This document shows positions 1-8,633 of a stretch of DNA of 48,974 nt, piece after piece. The DNA lies in the NCBI GenBank assembly GCA_030525825.1, contig JAUNDZ010000015.1:1-48974 (forward strand), given 5' to 3'. Below the pieces are notes generated by a model. The model saw only the letters and a list, made by a program, of their open reading frames with translations. It was not told the DNA's origin and ran no database searches. The translations under genes and the position numbers were made by a program. The DNA is from Moraxella sp. (GTDB lineage Bacteria > Pseudomonadota > Gammaproteobacteria > Pseudomonadales > Moraxellaceae). Each line of letters opens with the position of its first letter. Position 1 is the stretch's first letter.

Positions 1-645
1 GATAGCACCTACTATGTCATCGGCACGGTGGCAGGGCCGCACCCTTATCCACTTTTGGTGCGTGATTTTCAGGCGATTATTGGGCGTGAGGCTCGTTTGC
101 AACATTTGCAATTTGAAGACAGACTGCCCGATGCCTGCGTGGCGTGCGTGGGCGGTGGCTCAAATGCGATGGGGCTGTTTTATGAATTTTTAAATGACGA
201 AACCGTCAAGCTCTATGGCGTGGAGGCTGGCGGACACGGCATTGAAACAGGTCAGCATTCGGCTCCCTTAAATGCAGGGCGTGTGGGCGTACTGCACGGC
301 AATCGCACCTATCTGATGGCGGACGATGAAGGGCAAGTGATAGAGACACACAGCATTTCGGCAGGGCTTGACTATCCAGGGGTTGGGCCTGAACACAGCT
401 TTTTAAAGGATATGGGGCGTGTGGAATATGGCGTGATTAACGATGATGAGGCGTTGGAGGCGTTTCGGATTTTGACCAAATGCGAGGGCATTATCCCTGC
501 CCTAGAAAGCTCGCACGCAGTGGCGTATGGGCTAAAACTTGCCAAAACGATGAGCCAAGAGCAATCTATTATCATTAACCTATCAGGGCGTGGCGATAAA
601 GATTTGCATACGGTGATGAGTGTTGATGGGATTAGTTTAGATTAA
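1..645 (+). CDS. trpB: Tryptophan synthase beta chain, C-terminal part (5' end outside window)
   Basis: TrpB condenses indole with L-serine using pyridoxal phosphate and works as an alpha2-beta2 complex with TrpA. The frame is open from the first base, so the N-terminal half of a roughly 400-residue protein, including the PLP lysine, lies outside the window. What is visible is the second half: the HPYP segment, the glycine-rich phosphate-binding loop GGGSNAMG that holds the PLP phosphate, the GVEAGG segment, and the family ending SGRGDKD followed by about 11 residues. trpA follows on the same strand but 217 bases away, a wider gap than the near-overlap common in other bacteria. Identification is secure; only the true start is missing. 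Confidence 0.97.
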   Translation, partial: DSTYYVIGTVAGPHPYPLLVRDFQAIIGREARLQHLQFEDRLPDACVACVGGGSNAMGLFYEFLNDETVKLYGVEAGGHGIETGQHSAPLNAGRVGVLHGNRTYLMADDEGQVIETHSISAGLDYPGVGPEHSFLKDMGRVEYGVINDDEALEAFRILTKCEGIIPALESSHAVAYGLKLAKTMSQEQSIIINLSGRGDKDLHTVMSVDGISLD

Positions 646-743
646 ATGAAGTTAATTTATTGTGCTGGCGGTTTGAGGATTTAGATAAAAAACCACCATT
701 TGATGACATTGTTAATAAAGTGATCGCTGATGTTTTGGGGTAA
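636..743 (+). pseudogene. Possible C-terminal coding remnant between trpB and trpA
   Basis: A frame overlapping the trpB stop reads without interruption to a TAA and ends with a protein-like tail rich in charged and hydrophobic residues (WRFEDLDKKPPFDDIV, then NKVIADVLG). It has no convincing start codon or ribosome-binding site. It could be the tail of a deleted gene, or chance. I do not recognise the family. Confidence 0.2.
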
Positions 744-862
744 AATCAAGCTGTCTCCATATTTGTAAGAATGGCTAGGGCTATGATGATTTTAAAACCA
801 TGACATCTTTAACAATGTGAATTAATATATGAATAGATGATTAAAAACCAAAGAGAATTAAA

Positions 863-1681
863 ATGACCCGAATTTCCAAAACTTTTGCCACCCTAAAACA
901 GCAAAACAAAAAAGCCCTAATCCCCTACATTATGGCAGGCGACCCAAATCCTACTGTTACGGTGGATTTGATGCACGATTTGGTGGCACACGGAGCGGAC
1001 ATCATTGAGATTGGCTTGCCATTTAGCGACCCAATGGCGGACGGCTCTGTCATTTCACTGGCTGGCGAGCGAGCGTTGGCAAATGGCACTTCCACACGCC
1101 AAGCCGTGCAAATGGTGGGGCAGTTTCGTAAGACGAACAGCACCACGCCAGTGCTTTTGATGGGTTATCTTAATCCAGTTGAGATTATCGGTTATGATGT
1201 GTTTTTAGACTTGTGCGAGCAAAATGGCGTGGACGGCTTACTCCTTGTAGATTTACCGCCCAATGAGACAGACGAAGCTTTATCCGCCAAACTTGCCGAC
1301 AAAAATATTAACCAAATCTTTTTGCTTGCCCCAACCACCCAAGCCGAGCGTAGAAAAGCGGTGCTAAATCGTGGTTCTGGCTTTATTTATTATGTCTCGG
1401 TCAAGGGCGTAACAGGCTCAAAGGCACTAGACACCGATGAAGTCGCTCGCCAAGTACAAGCGATTAAAGCCGATACCGATTTGCCGATTTGTGTGGGTTT
1501 TGGTATTAGAGATGGGGCTTCGGCACGGGCAGTGGCACAGTTTGCCGATGGCGTGATTGTGGGCAGCGAGCTTGTCAAAAACTTTGCTGATGTCGGTGAT
1601 GATACAGCCAAGATTGAGCAGGCAAAGGCGAATATCCTAGCCAAAATGGACGAGCTTCGAGCGGCGATTGATAATCTGTGA
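863..1681 (+). CDS. trpA: Tryptophan synthase alpha chain
   Basis: TrpA cleaves indole-3-glycerol phosphate to indole and glyceraldehyde 3-phosphate and passes indole to TrpB through a tunnel. The 272-residue length is normal for the TIM-barrel family. The catalytic pair is at the expected positions: Glu49 in DIIEIGLPFSDP and Asp60 in MADG. The phosphate-binding end of the barrel is seen in VGFGIRD and VIVGSELVK. The ATG is preceded by a purine-rich AAAGAGAAT stretch. The gene lies after trpB and before accD, the order known from Acinetobacter and Pseudomonas. Confidence 0.97.
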   Translation: MTRISKTFATLKQQNKKALIPYIMAGDPNPTVTVDLMHDLVAHGADIIEIGLPFSDPMADGSVISLAGERALANGTSTRQAVQMVGQFRKTNSTTPVLLMGYLNPVEIIGYDVFLDLCEQNGVDGLLLVDLPPNETDEALSAKLADKNINQIFLLAPTTQAERRKAVLNRGSGFIYYVSVKGVTGSKALDTDEVARQVQAIKADTDLPICVGFGIRDGASARAVAQFADGVIVGSELVKNFADVGDDTAKIEQAKANILAKMDELRAAIDNL

Positions 1682-1716
1682 TGGGTTTGATTGACAAATA
1701 TGGCACTTGGCACAAA

Positions 1717-1735
1717 ATTTATTTGCCAAATAAAT
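1717..1735. promoter_or_regulatory. 19-bp palindrome upstream of accD
   Basis: ATTTATTTG-C-CAAATAAAT is a perfect palindrome in the trpA-accD gap. A TTGACA hexamer lies upstream at 1691-1696, but the bases 17 bp further on (AAAATT) are a poor -10. It may be an operator for accD or only an AT-rich chance palindrome. Confidence 0.3.
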
Positions 1736-1787
1736 AATACAAGTGTAAACTATATCAAATTGCAAATCGCACAAAATAGGATTTTTT

Positions 1788-2681
1788 ATGTCAAATCAAG
1801 CCGACATCGCCAGCACAGAGCCGACCATTTGGCTAAATCGTAGAGTGCCTGGCATCAAGCAGGATCGTGTTGTCAGTTTGTCTGCGGTGGATACCGAACC
1901 ATCGACCGAATGCCCAAATTGTCATTCATTGACGACCAATACCAGCTTAATTTTTAATCAATATGTTTGCCCTGATTGCGACCATCATTTGACCATGTCT
2001 GCTCGCCAGCGTCTGAATTGGTTTTTTGAAGTGGTTGATGGCGAGCTTGGTCAAGAATTCCAAGCGGGCAATCCACTAAATTTTGTGGATTCTAAGCCTT
2101 ATCCAAAGCGTATGGCAGAAGCCCAAGCGACCACAGGCGAGAGCGAAGCACTCATCGTCATGCAAGGTAAGATTAAAAACCTTGAACTCATCGCTTGTGC
2201 CTTTGATTTTAAATTTATGGGCGGCTCGATGGGTTCTGTGGTGGGCGACCGTTTTGTCCAAGCTGCCGAAAAAGCCCTTGCTGAGCGTAAGCCGTTGGTG
2301 TGCTTTGCCGCATCGGGTGGTGCTCGTATGCAAGAAGGTCTGTTGTCGCTCATGCAGATGGCTCGTACTTCCGCTGCCATTGAGCGTTTGCGTCTTGCAG
2401 GTGTGCCATACATCGTGGTGCTGACCAATCCTGTCTATGGTGGTGTTACGGCAAGCCTTGCCATGCTGGGCGATGTGCATATCGCTGAGCCTAAGGCGAT
2501 GATCGGCTTTGCTGGTAAGCGAGTGATTGAGCAGACGGTGCGTGAAGTGCTTGATGAGCCATTCCAACGAGCAGAGTTTTTATTAGAAAAAGGCACGGTG
2601 GATATGGTGGTGCATCGTCATCAGCTGGTCGAGACAGTGCATCGCTTATTGGCTAAGTTGTACAAATTGCCAAATGCTTAA
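1788..2681 (+). CDS. accD: Acetyl-CoA carboxylase, carboxyltransferase beta subunit
   Basis: AccD pairs with AccA to transfer the carboxyl group from biotin carboxyl carrier protein to acetyl-CoA, giving malonyl-CoA for fatty acid synthesis. The N-terminal zinc finger is complete: Cys42, Cys45, Cys61 and Cys64 (CPNC and CPDC). The carboxyltransferase core has the crotonase-like oxyanion-hole segments FMGGSMGSVVG and CFAASGGARMQEG. The 297-residue length fits the family. accA is not in the window. The trpA-accD-folC order is a conserved gammaproteobacterial arrangement. Confidence 0.97.
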   Translation: MSNQADIASTEPTIWLNRRVPGIKQDRVVSLSAVDTEPSTECPNCHSLTTNTSLIFNQYVCPDCDHHLTMSARQRLNWFFEVVDGELGQEFQAGNPLNFVDSKPYPKRMAEAQATTGESEALIVMQGKIKNLELIACAFDFKFMGGSMGSVVGDRFVQAAEKALAERKPLVCFAASGGARMQEGLLSLMQMARTSAAIERLRLAGVPYIVVLTNPVYGGVTASLAMLGDVHIAEPKAMIGFAGKRVIEQTVREVLDEPFQRAEFLLEKGTVDMVVHRHQLVETVHRLLAKLYKLPNA

Positions 2682-2742
2682 TCAAGCAAGACAGCTGGGT
2701 TAATTTTATCAGACTGTGATATAATGCCATAGATAAACAACG

Positions 2743-2776
2743 AAAAGAAAACGCTTGCAGTGCAGGCGTTTTCTTT
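2743..2776 (+). terminator. Rho-independent terminator after accD
   Basis: An A-rich arm ending in ACGC pairs with GCGTTTTCTTT across an 11-base loop, giving about 10-11 base pairs with a U-rich descending arm. It covers the TTG at 2755, which is the first possible start of the folC frame, and so argues for the later ATG. Confidence 0.75.
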
Positions 2777-2799
2777 ATGAAGAACCTGATAAGACCACC

Positions 2800-4146
2800 A
2801 TGAATACCACTCCAACCACACCAGTTCTAACCAATCAAGACAGCCTATCATCATGGCTAGAATACATCGCAGGCATTCATGTCTCCGCCATTGACATGGG
2901 GCTTGAGCGTGTGCTGCCTGTCGCCAAGCGATTGGGCATCTTAAAACAAGATTTAACCCACTCCCCTTATGTCTTTACCGTGGCAGGCACGAACGGCAAA
3001 GGTTCAACCACGGCGACCATCGCCCAGATTTGTCAAAGTGCAGGGCATAAGACGGCACTGTATCAATCACCACATTTGGTGAGCTTTACCGAACGCATCA
3101 AGATAGACGGCATGGACATTGATGAGCCGACGCTTGTGCGTGCGTTGGCGGGCGTTGAGCAGGTGCGTTTAGAATGTGGTCTGTCTTTGTCGTTTTTTGA
3201 GATGACGACTTTGGCGGCTTTTTTGATTTTTAAAGAAGCTAGGGCGGATGTTTGGGTGCTTGAAATTGGCTTGGGCGGACGACTGGATGTGGTGAACATC
3301 ATCGACCCTGATGTGGCGGTTATTACCAATATTGGCATTGACCATGTGGATTGGCTAGGTGATGATATTGAGAAGATTGGTCTTGAAAAAGCTGGCATCA
3401 TTCGTCCTAACATTCCTGTAATTTTGGGGTCAAGACAGCTGCCGAACAGCGTGCATGAAGTCGCTAAGGCTAACAAAGCGATGGTCTATCAGCTGGGTCG
3501 AGAGTATGATTTTTTTGAGCAAGTCGAGCGTTGGCAGTATTCATCAGGTGGTATCACGCTGGATTTACCTAAGCCAAAGCTGTCTTTATTAAATGCGGTC
3601 AATGCCGTGAGTGCGGTGCTGGCATCATCACTGAATGTCCGCCCAGAAGTATTTGATGAAGCGTTGGCACAGGTGAGCTTGGCAGGTCGGTTTGATATCA
3701 GGCAACTAAACGGCAGACGATGGCTGTTTGATGTGGCACACAATGCACACGGCATGGCGTTTTTCTTGGAGCAGCTGGTGCCTTATTGGCAGAGCCATAC
3801 TCGTCTATATCCTGATGCCAAATTACACATCATCTTTTCGATGCTGGGCGATAAGGATACAGGGGCGGTGCTTGATTTGGTGCAAGAGCGGTCGGGCAGT
3901 GGGTCGCTTGCCATCTCAACATGGCAGGTGGCAGCCATCGACCATGTGCGTGCCATGCCTTTGGCAGACATCGTCAAGCTGATGAATGAGCATCTACAGC
4001 CGACACCAATTACGACGCACGACAGCCTAGATGCAGCAACTCATGCAGTGATACAGTCCAGCGGTGAGCAGGATTTGCTTGTGGCGTTTGGTTCATTTCA
4101 CACGGTGAGTGAAGTGCTGATGGCGATGCTTGGTAAGCCGCATTAA
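2800..4146 (+). CDS. folC: Folylpolyglutamate synthase / dihydrofolate synthase
   Basis: FolC is an ATP-dependent Mur-ligase-type enzyme. It joins glutamate to dihydropteroate and then extends the glutamate tail of folates. The ATP-binding loop GTNGKGS is at residues 63-69. Further landmarks are LEIGLGGRLDVVN, VITNIGIDHVDWLG and the C-terminal-domain entry FDVAHNAHG. The frame is open back to a TTG at 2755, but that codon sits inside the accD terminator hairpin, so I place the start at this ATG (448 residues, normal length). The following gene encodes an envelope SPOR protein, as in related genomes. Confidence 0.93.
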   Translation: MNTTPTTPVLTNQDSLSSWLEYIAGIHVSAIDMGLERVLPVAKRLGILKQDLTHSPYVFTVAGTNGKGSTTATIAQICQSAGHKTALYQSPHLVSFTERIKIDGMDIDEPTLVRALAGVEQVRLECGLSLSFFEMTTLAAFLIFKEARADVWVLEIGLGGRLDVVNIIDPDVAVITNIGIDHVDWLGDDIEKIGLEKAGIIRPNIPVILGSRQLPNSVHEVAKANKAMVYQLGREYDFFEQVERWQYSSGGITLDLPKPKLSLLNAVNAVSAVLASSLNVRPEVFDEALAQVSLAGRFDIRQLNGRRWLFDVAHNAHGMAFFLEQLVPYWQSHTRLYPDAKLHIIFSMLGDKDTGAVLDLVQERSGSGSLAISTWQVAAIDHVRAMPLADIVKLMNEHLQPTPITTHDSLDAATHAVIQSSGEQDLLVAFGSFHTVSEVLMAMLGKPH

Positions 4147-4326
4147 CAATGGGCTTTGGTTTGTGGTAATTGTCGTTATTGTGTTAAAAACTGTGAGAAA
4201 AATGACAGTTTTTGTATGAGTTGATTGACAATGTGGCACAAACATTGTATTTTTAAGTGTTGTTTAATTGACTTAACAAGCTGATTAATAAAACTGAATT
4301 GATAAAATCATGGCGGATGGTAGTTT

Positions 4327-5445
4327 ATGATTTCAAAACAAATTCTTTTGGGTTCGGTGCTGCTGATAGGAGGTGCGGTTGCAATGTTTGCAGCGACACA
4401 GAATAAAGGGGCGGACAACACCGCTACCCAAAATACTGCTGATACCAAGCAACAGAGCGTGGCACGACCTGTGGCGGTGCCTTTGACCGCTGATGTGGCA
4501 ACCGAAGAAAAGCTACTTGCCCAAAAACAAAAAGAGCGAGAAGCTCATAATAATCAGATGGCAAAAGAAGCCGAAGCCCTGCTGAGCGAGCAAGAGAAAG
4601 CTCGTATGCTGGCACTAGAAAAGGCGAAGCGAGAAGCCAACCCAAACAGCGTAGATACACCAATCAGTGCTGATAACGCATCACAAAGCGAGCTGATTGC
4701 GGTGCCTGCTGTGCAGACACGCCCAGAAGCGGCTGCAGCGGCACGGGCTGCCGAAGAGAAAAAAGCCCAAGAGAGACAGCTTGCCGAGCAAAGTAAAAAA
4801 GACAATCAGACCAAGGCGGATAATAAATCAGACAATAAATCGACGAATAAGCCAGAAAAAACCGCCAAACCTGAGCCAAAGCCCGTCCAAAAGACTGATG
4901 CCAAGACCAAGACGGGCGAGCATAAGGTGACAGCAGGGGACAATCTAACCCGTCTGTCTCGTCAGTATGGCGTGTCGGTGGCGGCGATTGCAGCGGCGAA
5001 TAATATGGGTCGTGGCGATGCTTTGGTATCAGGTCGCACCATCAAGATACCAACTGCTGCACAAGCCGCCAAGCTAGAACAAGAGAGCCAAAACAAACAG
5101 ACGGCTCAAAATAAGCAAAACACCCAATCAAAACTAGCAGAATCTACCAAGCCTGCTGCAAAGACAGACAGTCAAGCAAAAGAAAAAACAAGCGAGAAAA
5201 AACCTACGGGAGCGACTTATAGCGTACAAGTCTCCATCTCGCCAGACAAAGCCAAGGTGGACGACATTGTCAAAAAATACCGTGCCGCAGGTTATCAAGT
5301 CAGCACCAGTCAGACCAGTCGTGGCACTCGTGTGTTGGTTGGTTCGGCAAAATCCTATGACGAAGCCAATGCTTTAAAACAAAAGATAGCTCAGGATTCT
5401 CGTGTGGATTCAAGCGGTGCTTGGGTCAAAAAAATGGAACAATAA
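4327..5445 (+). CDS. Inner-membrane protein with LysM and SPOR peptidoglycan-binding domains
   Basis: The 372-residue protein starts with one hydrophobic membrane segment (about residues 5-24). A long hydrophilic linker follows, very rich in Lys, Ala, Glu and Gln and predicted to be coiled or disordered. A LysM domain lies at about 199-243 (starting HKVTAGDNLTRLSRQYGVSV) and a SPOR domain at about 297-372 (starting TYSVQVSI). SPOR binds denuded glycan strands at the division septum and LysM binds N-acetylglucosamine chains, so a role in septal wall remodelling like DedD is likely. It follows folC, where dedD-like genes usually sit. cvpA and purF, which often come next, are absent. The LysM plus SPOR combination is less usual than SPOR alone. 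Confidence 0.85.
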   Translation: MISKQILLGSVLLIGGAVAMFAATQNKGADNTATQNTADTKQQSVARPVAVPLTADVATEEKLLAQKQKEREAHNNQMAKEAEALLSEQEKARMLALEKAKREANPNSVDTPISADNASQSELIAVPAVQTRPEAAAAARAAEEKKAQERQLAEQSKKDNQTKADNKSDNKSTNKPEKTAKPEPKPVQKTDAKTKTGEHKVTAGDNLTRLSRQYGVSVAAIAAANNMGRGDALVSGRTIKIPTAAQAAKLEQESQNKQTAQNKQNTQSKLAESTKPAAKTDSQAKEKTSEKKPTGATYSVQVSISPDKAKVDDIVKKYRAAGYQVSTSQTSRGTRVLVGSAKSYDEANALKQKIAQDSRVDSSGAWVKKMEQ

Positions 5446-5507
5446 TCCATTATATGCTCATATTTATTAAATTAACAAAGAGTAGCCGCCCGACTTGCAA
5501 AAAACAC

Positions 5508-5538
5508 AAAAGCACGGTACAATCCGTGCTTTTGATTT
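5508..5538 (+). terminator. Terminator after the SPOR gene
   Basis: AAAAGCACGG and CCGTGCTTTT form a perfect 10-bp stem with a 6-base loop, followed by GATTTTT. Confidence 0.85.
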
Positions 5539-5594
5539 TTATGAGATAAGTATTTGATTATGCTATCTTTTTATGATGTTGTGTGGGTGCTTGG

Positions 5595-6101
5595 ATGAAT
5601 GAGTTTTTGTTGATTGGGGCAGCAGCGGTGCTTGTCGCTGTGATTTTTTGGCTAAAAAAGCCCAAAGAAAAAGCAGTTCGGGGCGATGAGCTTGCCATTT
5701 GGCCGTTTGAGCCGATGCTCATCATGACAGACAGCGAAGTGCAGTTTTTTAAAAAATTACAACTTGCCTTGCCAGAATATCTGATTTTTAGTCAGGTGCA
5801 GCTGTCTCGTATCATTGAACCGAGTGAAGAAGCAGGGCGAGACCGCCAGTTTTGGTTTAATCGAGTGTGTCGTCAGAGTGTGGATTTTGTTTTGGTGGAT
5901 AAGGATATGCAGACGGTGCTGGCAGCGATTGAGCTTGATGATTGGACGCACGAGAGCCAAGCTCGCCAAAAACAAGACGCCAAAAAGGACAAGGCATTGT
6001 CTAGTGCGGGCATTCCCATCATTCGTTTTCATGCCGAAAAGATGCCAAGTATTGAGATGATTCGCATGGATGTCATGGAAGTCTTACGGCAGTTTGGCTG
6101 A
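5595..6101 (+). CDS. Membrane-anchored DUF2726 protein
   Basis: An N-terminal hydrophobic segment (NEFLLIGAAAVLVAVIFWL) is followed by a basic KKPKEK stretch and a cytoplasmic DUF2726 domain. The domain runs from about EPMLIMTDSEVQFF to the end. DUF2726 is placed in the PD-(D/E)xK nuclease-like superfamily. The core shows VDFVLVDKDMQTVLAAIELDD, with the aspartate and ELD arrangement expected of that fold, then AGIPIIRFHAEK. The substrate is unknown. An in-frame GTG lies 12 bases upstream; the ATG is preferred, though neither has a strong ribosome-binding site. The gene sits between terminators and is probably monocistronic. Confidence 0.8.
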   Translation: MNEFLLIGAAAVLVAVIFWLKKPKEKAVRGDELAIWPFEPMLIMTDSEVQFFKKLQLALPEYLIFSQVQLSRIIEPSEEAGRDRQFWFNRVCRQSVDFVLVDKDMQTVLAAIELDDWTHESQARQKQDAKKDKALSSAGIPIIRFHAEKMPSIEMIRMDVMEVLRQFG

Positions 6102-6125
6102 TGACAAATGAGTGATTAAATAAAA

Positions 6126-6165
6126 ATCAGCCCCAAATGCCAAAGGTCTTTGGGGCTGATGTTTT
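6126..6165. terminator. Bidirectional terminator between convergent genes
   Basis: ATCAGCCCCAAA pairs with TTTGGGGCTGAT (12 bp, 11-base loop), flanked by A-rich and T-rich tracts. It can serve both the DUF2726 gene and the convergent cytochrome gene. Confidence 0.85.
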
Positions 6166-6190
6166 TGGACTAATTCAAAGCAGCTCTTGA

Positions 6191-6640
6191 CTATTTTTGC
6201 TTATAATCTTTGTGGCATGAGCCGCAGCTTTCGCCAACTTTGCCAAAGGCAGCTTCTACATCAGCGGTTGATTGAGCATTTTGGGCAGCGGCAGCCAACT
6301 CAGCAGCAGCGGCATCAAATGCTTCGGCTTTGGCTTTAAAACCTTCGGCATCTGACCATACGGTGTCTTGTGAGCCGCCTTTATTTTCTGAATTGGCAAA
6401 GTGTGTCCACACTTCTTTGGTGCTGGCGTTGATTAGGTCGGCTTGCTCTTTGAATGCTTTGGCATCAAAGGTGTCTGGCTTTTCCATCATGCCTTTCATG
6501 ATGTCGCTTGAAACACGCCAGTCTTGCATGATGTCTTGGCGAGCTTGCACATCGGCAGGGGTGGTGGTTTTTGAGCTACATGCAGTCAGTGCTAATGTGG
6601 CGGCAGTGATGATGGCGGCAGTTTTGATGAAAGTTTTCAT
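6191..6640 (-). CDS. Cytochrome c'/c556-type lipoprotein
   Basis: The protein has 149 residues. It starts with a signal sequence ending in a lipobox, LTAC with Cys21, so it should be a lipid-anchored periplasmic protein. The rest is Ala-rich and helical, as in the four-helix cytochrome c' family. The haem attachment site is close to the C-terminus: Cys139-Gly-Ser-Cys142-His143. A C-terminal CxxCH is the hallmark of class II cytochromes c. Members act in electron transfer or nitric-oxide binding; which applies here cannot be told. The lipobox is a departure from the classic soluble form. A ribosome-binding sequence TAGGGA precedes the ATG. Confidence 0.87.
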   Translation of the reverse strand: MKTFIKTAAIITAATLALTACSSKTTTPADVQARQDIMQDWRVSSDIMKGMMEKPDTFDAKAFKEQADLINASTKEVWTHFANSENKGGSQDTVWSDAEGFKAKAEAFDAAAAELAAAAQNAQSTADVEAAFGKVGESCGSCHKDYKQK

Positions 6641-6831
6641 GATTGGCTTCCCTAGTTCCTAGTTGAAAAAATGGGTGGCTAAGACAGCTTTGGGCTGTCG
6701 GTTGAAATTTTTAAGGAATATAACACACAAGCTGCCAATACTCAATCATAAATCTAAATTGGTTACAATCAATATGCAATACAAATCATTTTATAAACAG
6801 TATGGCAAGGTTTCTGGGTGGATTATTAACC

Positions 6832-6860
6832 AAAAGCCCATACAGATGACCGTATGGGCT
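6832..6860 (-). terminator. Terminator after hemF
   Basis: On the minus strand AGCCCATAC pairs with GTATGGGCT (9 bp, 8-base loop), followed by TTTT. It ends the ribA-hemF unit. Confidence 0.8.
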
Positions 6861-6870
6861 TGATGGCTTG

Positions 6871-7860
6871 CTATGCTTGTGATGGCAGGTTGAGCCAGTC
6901 TTTGGGTTTTAGATAAAAGTCGGTCAGCTCAAACTCTCGAGTGCCTGCTTGTGGCTCGTAGCGGTATGCCCAGCTTGCCAGCGGTGGCATGCTCACCAAG
7001 ATGGATTCGGTGCGACCGTTCGACTGCAAGCCAAAAATCGTGCCACGGTCATAGACCAGATTGTACTCAACATAACGACCACGACGGTATAGCTGGAAGT
7101 CTCGCTCGCTTTGGGTGTAGCTTTTGTGCTTGTTGTTTTCAAAAATGGGCAAGATGCCATCAAGATAGCCTTGACCCACCGCTTGCATGAACGCAAAACA
7201 GGTGTCAAAGTCCCAACCAGTCGTGGTGGTATTGACATCATCATAAAACAGTCCGCCCACGCCACGACATTCGCCACGATGTTTTAGATAAAAATACTCA
7301 TCGCACCACGCTTTGTATTTGGGATAGATATCATCGCCAAAAGGCTGACACAGCGTATGAGCGATCGTATGCCAATGCACGACATCATCAATGTTGGAAT
7401 AAAAAGGCGTCAAATCAAAGCCGCCACCAAACCACCAAATCGGCTCACTACCATCAGTGGGCTGTGCCACGAACAGACGGACATTGGCATGACTGGTGGG
7501 TACATGGGGGTTTTTGGGGTGGATGACGAGCGACACACCCATCGCCTGTGCCTTTGCCCCTGCTAGGGCAGGATAACGCTGTGATGCCGATGGTGGCAGA
7601 TGATTGATGTGGATGTGGCTGAACATCACGCCGCCTTTTTCGATGACTTTACCATCAGACAGCACGCACGAGCGACCGCCACCACCTTCGGGGCGTACCC
7701 AGTCATCAGCGATGAATTTGGCACTGCTGTTGCCATCGATGCCACCTGCTTGTTCTTGGGCTTCTAGGGCTTGGCAAATGCGAGCTTGTAGGGTGGTTAA
7801 AAATTGGCGAACTTGGCTGAGTTTGCTTTCAAAATCAAAGTCGGTGCTAAGCTGTGTCAT
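6871..7860 (-). CDS. hemF: Oxygen-dependent coproporphyrinogen III oxidase
   Basis: HemF converts coproporphyrinogen III to protoporphyrinogen IX in aerobic haem synthesis by oxidative decarboxylation of two propionates. Family signatures are clear: [12 protein letters not shown] near the N-terminus, [41 protein letters not shown], and [20 protein letters not shown] near the end. I start at the ATG giving MTQLSTDF (329 residues, preceded by TAGGCAC). The frame extends 18 codons further to a TTG, but those residues do not look like the family. ribA lies 57 bases upstream on the same strand and the two are probably co-transcribed. Confidence 0.95.
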   Translation of the reverse strand: MTQLSTDFDFESKLSQVRQFLTTLQARICQALEAQEQAGGIDGNSSAKFIADDWVRPEGGGGRSCVLSDGKVIEKGGVMFSHIHINHLPPSASQRYPALAGAKAQAMGVSLVIHPKNPHVPTSHANVRLFVAQPTDGSEPIWWFGGGFDLTPFYSNIDDVVHWHTIAHTLCQPFGDDIYPKYKAWCDEYFYLKHRGECRGVGGLFYDDVNTTTTGWDFDTCFAFMQAVGQGYLDGILPIFENNKHKSYTQSERDFQLYRRGRYVEYNLVYDRGTIFGLQSNGRTESILVSMPPLASWAYRYEPQAGTREFELTDFYLKPKDWLNLPSQA

Positions 7861-7917
7861 GAATGTGCCTATAACAGGTGGTTGTGATGAATACAATAAT
7901 GGGCTAGCTGTCAATGT

Positions 7918-8511
7918 TTACTGATGGTTGATGAGATGTCCCATCTTAGAATCTTTGACATCCAGATAGTCTTGGTTGTGCGGATTGACGCCCACGATGA
8001 GCGGAATGCGTGCCACGACATCGATGCCTAGGCATTTTAAATCATTGATTTTATTTGGATTATTAGTCATCAGTGTCAGCTTAGTAACGCCCACATGAGC
8101 CAGCATGTCTTTGCACATCTCATAGGTGCGAGCGTCCGCTGGCAAGCCGAGCAGTAGGTTGGCTTCTAGGGTGTCATGCCCTTGGTCTTGTAGGGCGTAG
8201 GCACGGATTTTGTTGGTCAGACCAATGCCACGACCTTCTTGCCGCAGGTATAAAATCGCCCCACAGCCATGAGCCTGCACTGCTTGCATGGCGGCGTTTA
8301 ACTGGGGACCGCAGTCGCATTTGAGCGAGCCGAATGCATCGCCTGTTAGGCATTCAGAGTGGATACGCACCACAGGAATGGTGGCAGGATTGTCGCAGGG
8401 TAAGCCACAGCTTAATAAGATGTGTTCTTGTCCGATTTCGTTTTCAAAAACATGAATATCAAACTCGCCATGAGCGGTTGGTAGCTTGGCTTTGGTGATG
8501 AATTGATACAA
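7918..8511 (-). CDS. ribA: GTP cyclohydrolase II (TTG start)
   Basis: RibA opens the GTP imidazole ring, the first committed step of riboflavin synthesis. Key motifs are [18 protein letters not shown], carrying the three zinc cysteines, and [10 protein letters not shown], then LTNNPNK and [11 protein letters not shown]. No ATG is available near the N-terminus. The TTG at 8511 has GGGG seven bases upstream, gives 197 residues, and places the zinc cysteines at 54, 65 and 67 as in the E. coli enzyme. An alternative TTG at 8532 would add seven hydrophobic residues. The gene is a stand-alone RibA, not fused to RibB. Confidence 0.93.
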   Translation of the reverse strand: MYQFITKAKLPTAHGEFDIHVFENEIGQEHILLSCGLPCDNPATIPVVRIHSECLTGDAFGSLKCDCGPQLNAAMQAVQAHGCGAILYLRQEGRGIGLTNKIRAYALQDQGHDTLEANLLLGLPADARTYEMCKDMLAHVGVTKLTLMTNNPNKINDLKCLGIDVVARIPLIVGVNPHNQDYLDVKDSKMGHLINHQ

Positions 8512-8633
8512 AATAAACCCCAAAAATGGCAATGTGCCAATCTGATTTTATGTGGCGTGGTTATATGAAAATTTGATGAAAAAATGCTTCATCTGTCTAA
8601 AAATAATGGTATTTTTCTAGCAAAAATAAAGCC

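Noticed and set aside
2076-2567. 163-residue minus-strand frame inside accD
   Set aside because: Antisense shadow of a strongly conserved gene; no family resemblance and no expression signals.
6663-6863. 66-residue plus-strand frame between the cytochrome gene and hemF
   Set aside because: No ribosome-binding site, low-complexity Lys/Asn/Gln composition, and it runs into the hemF terminator.
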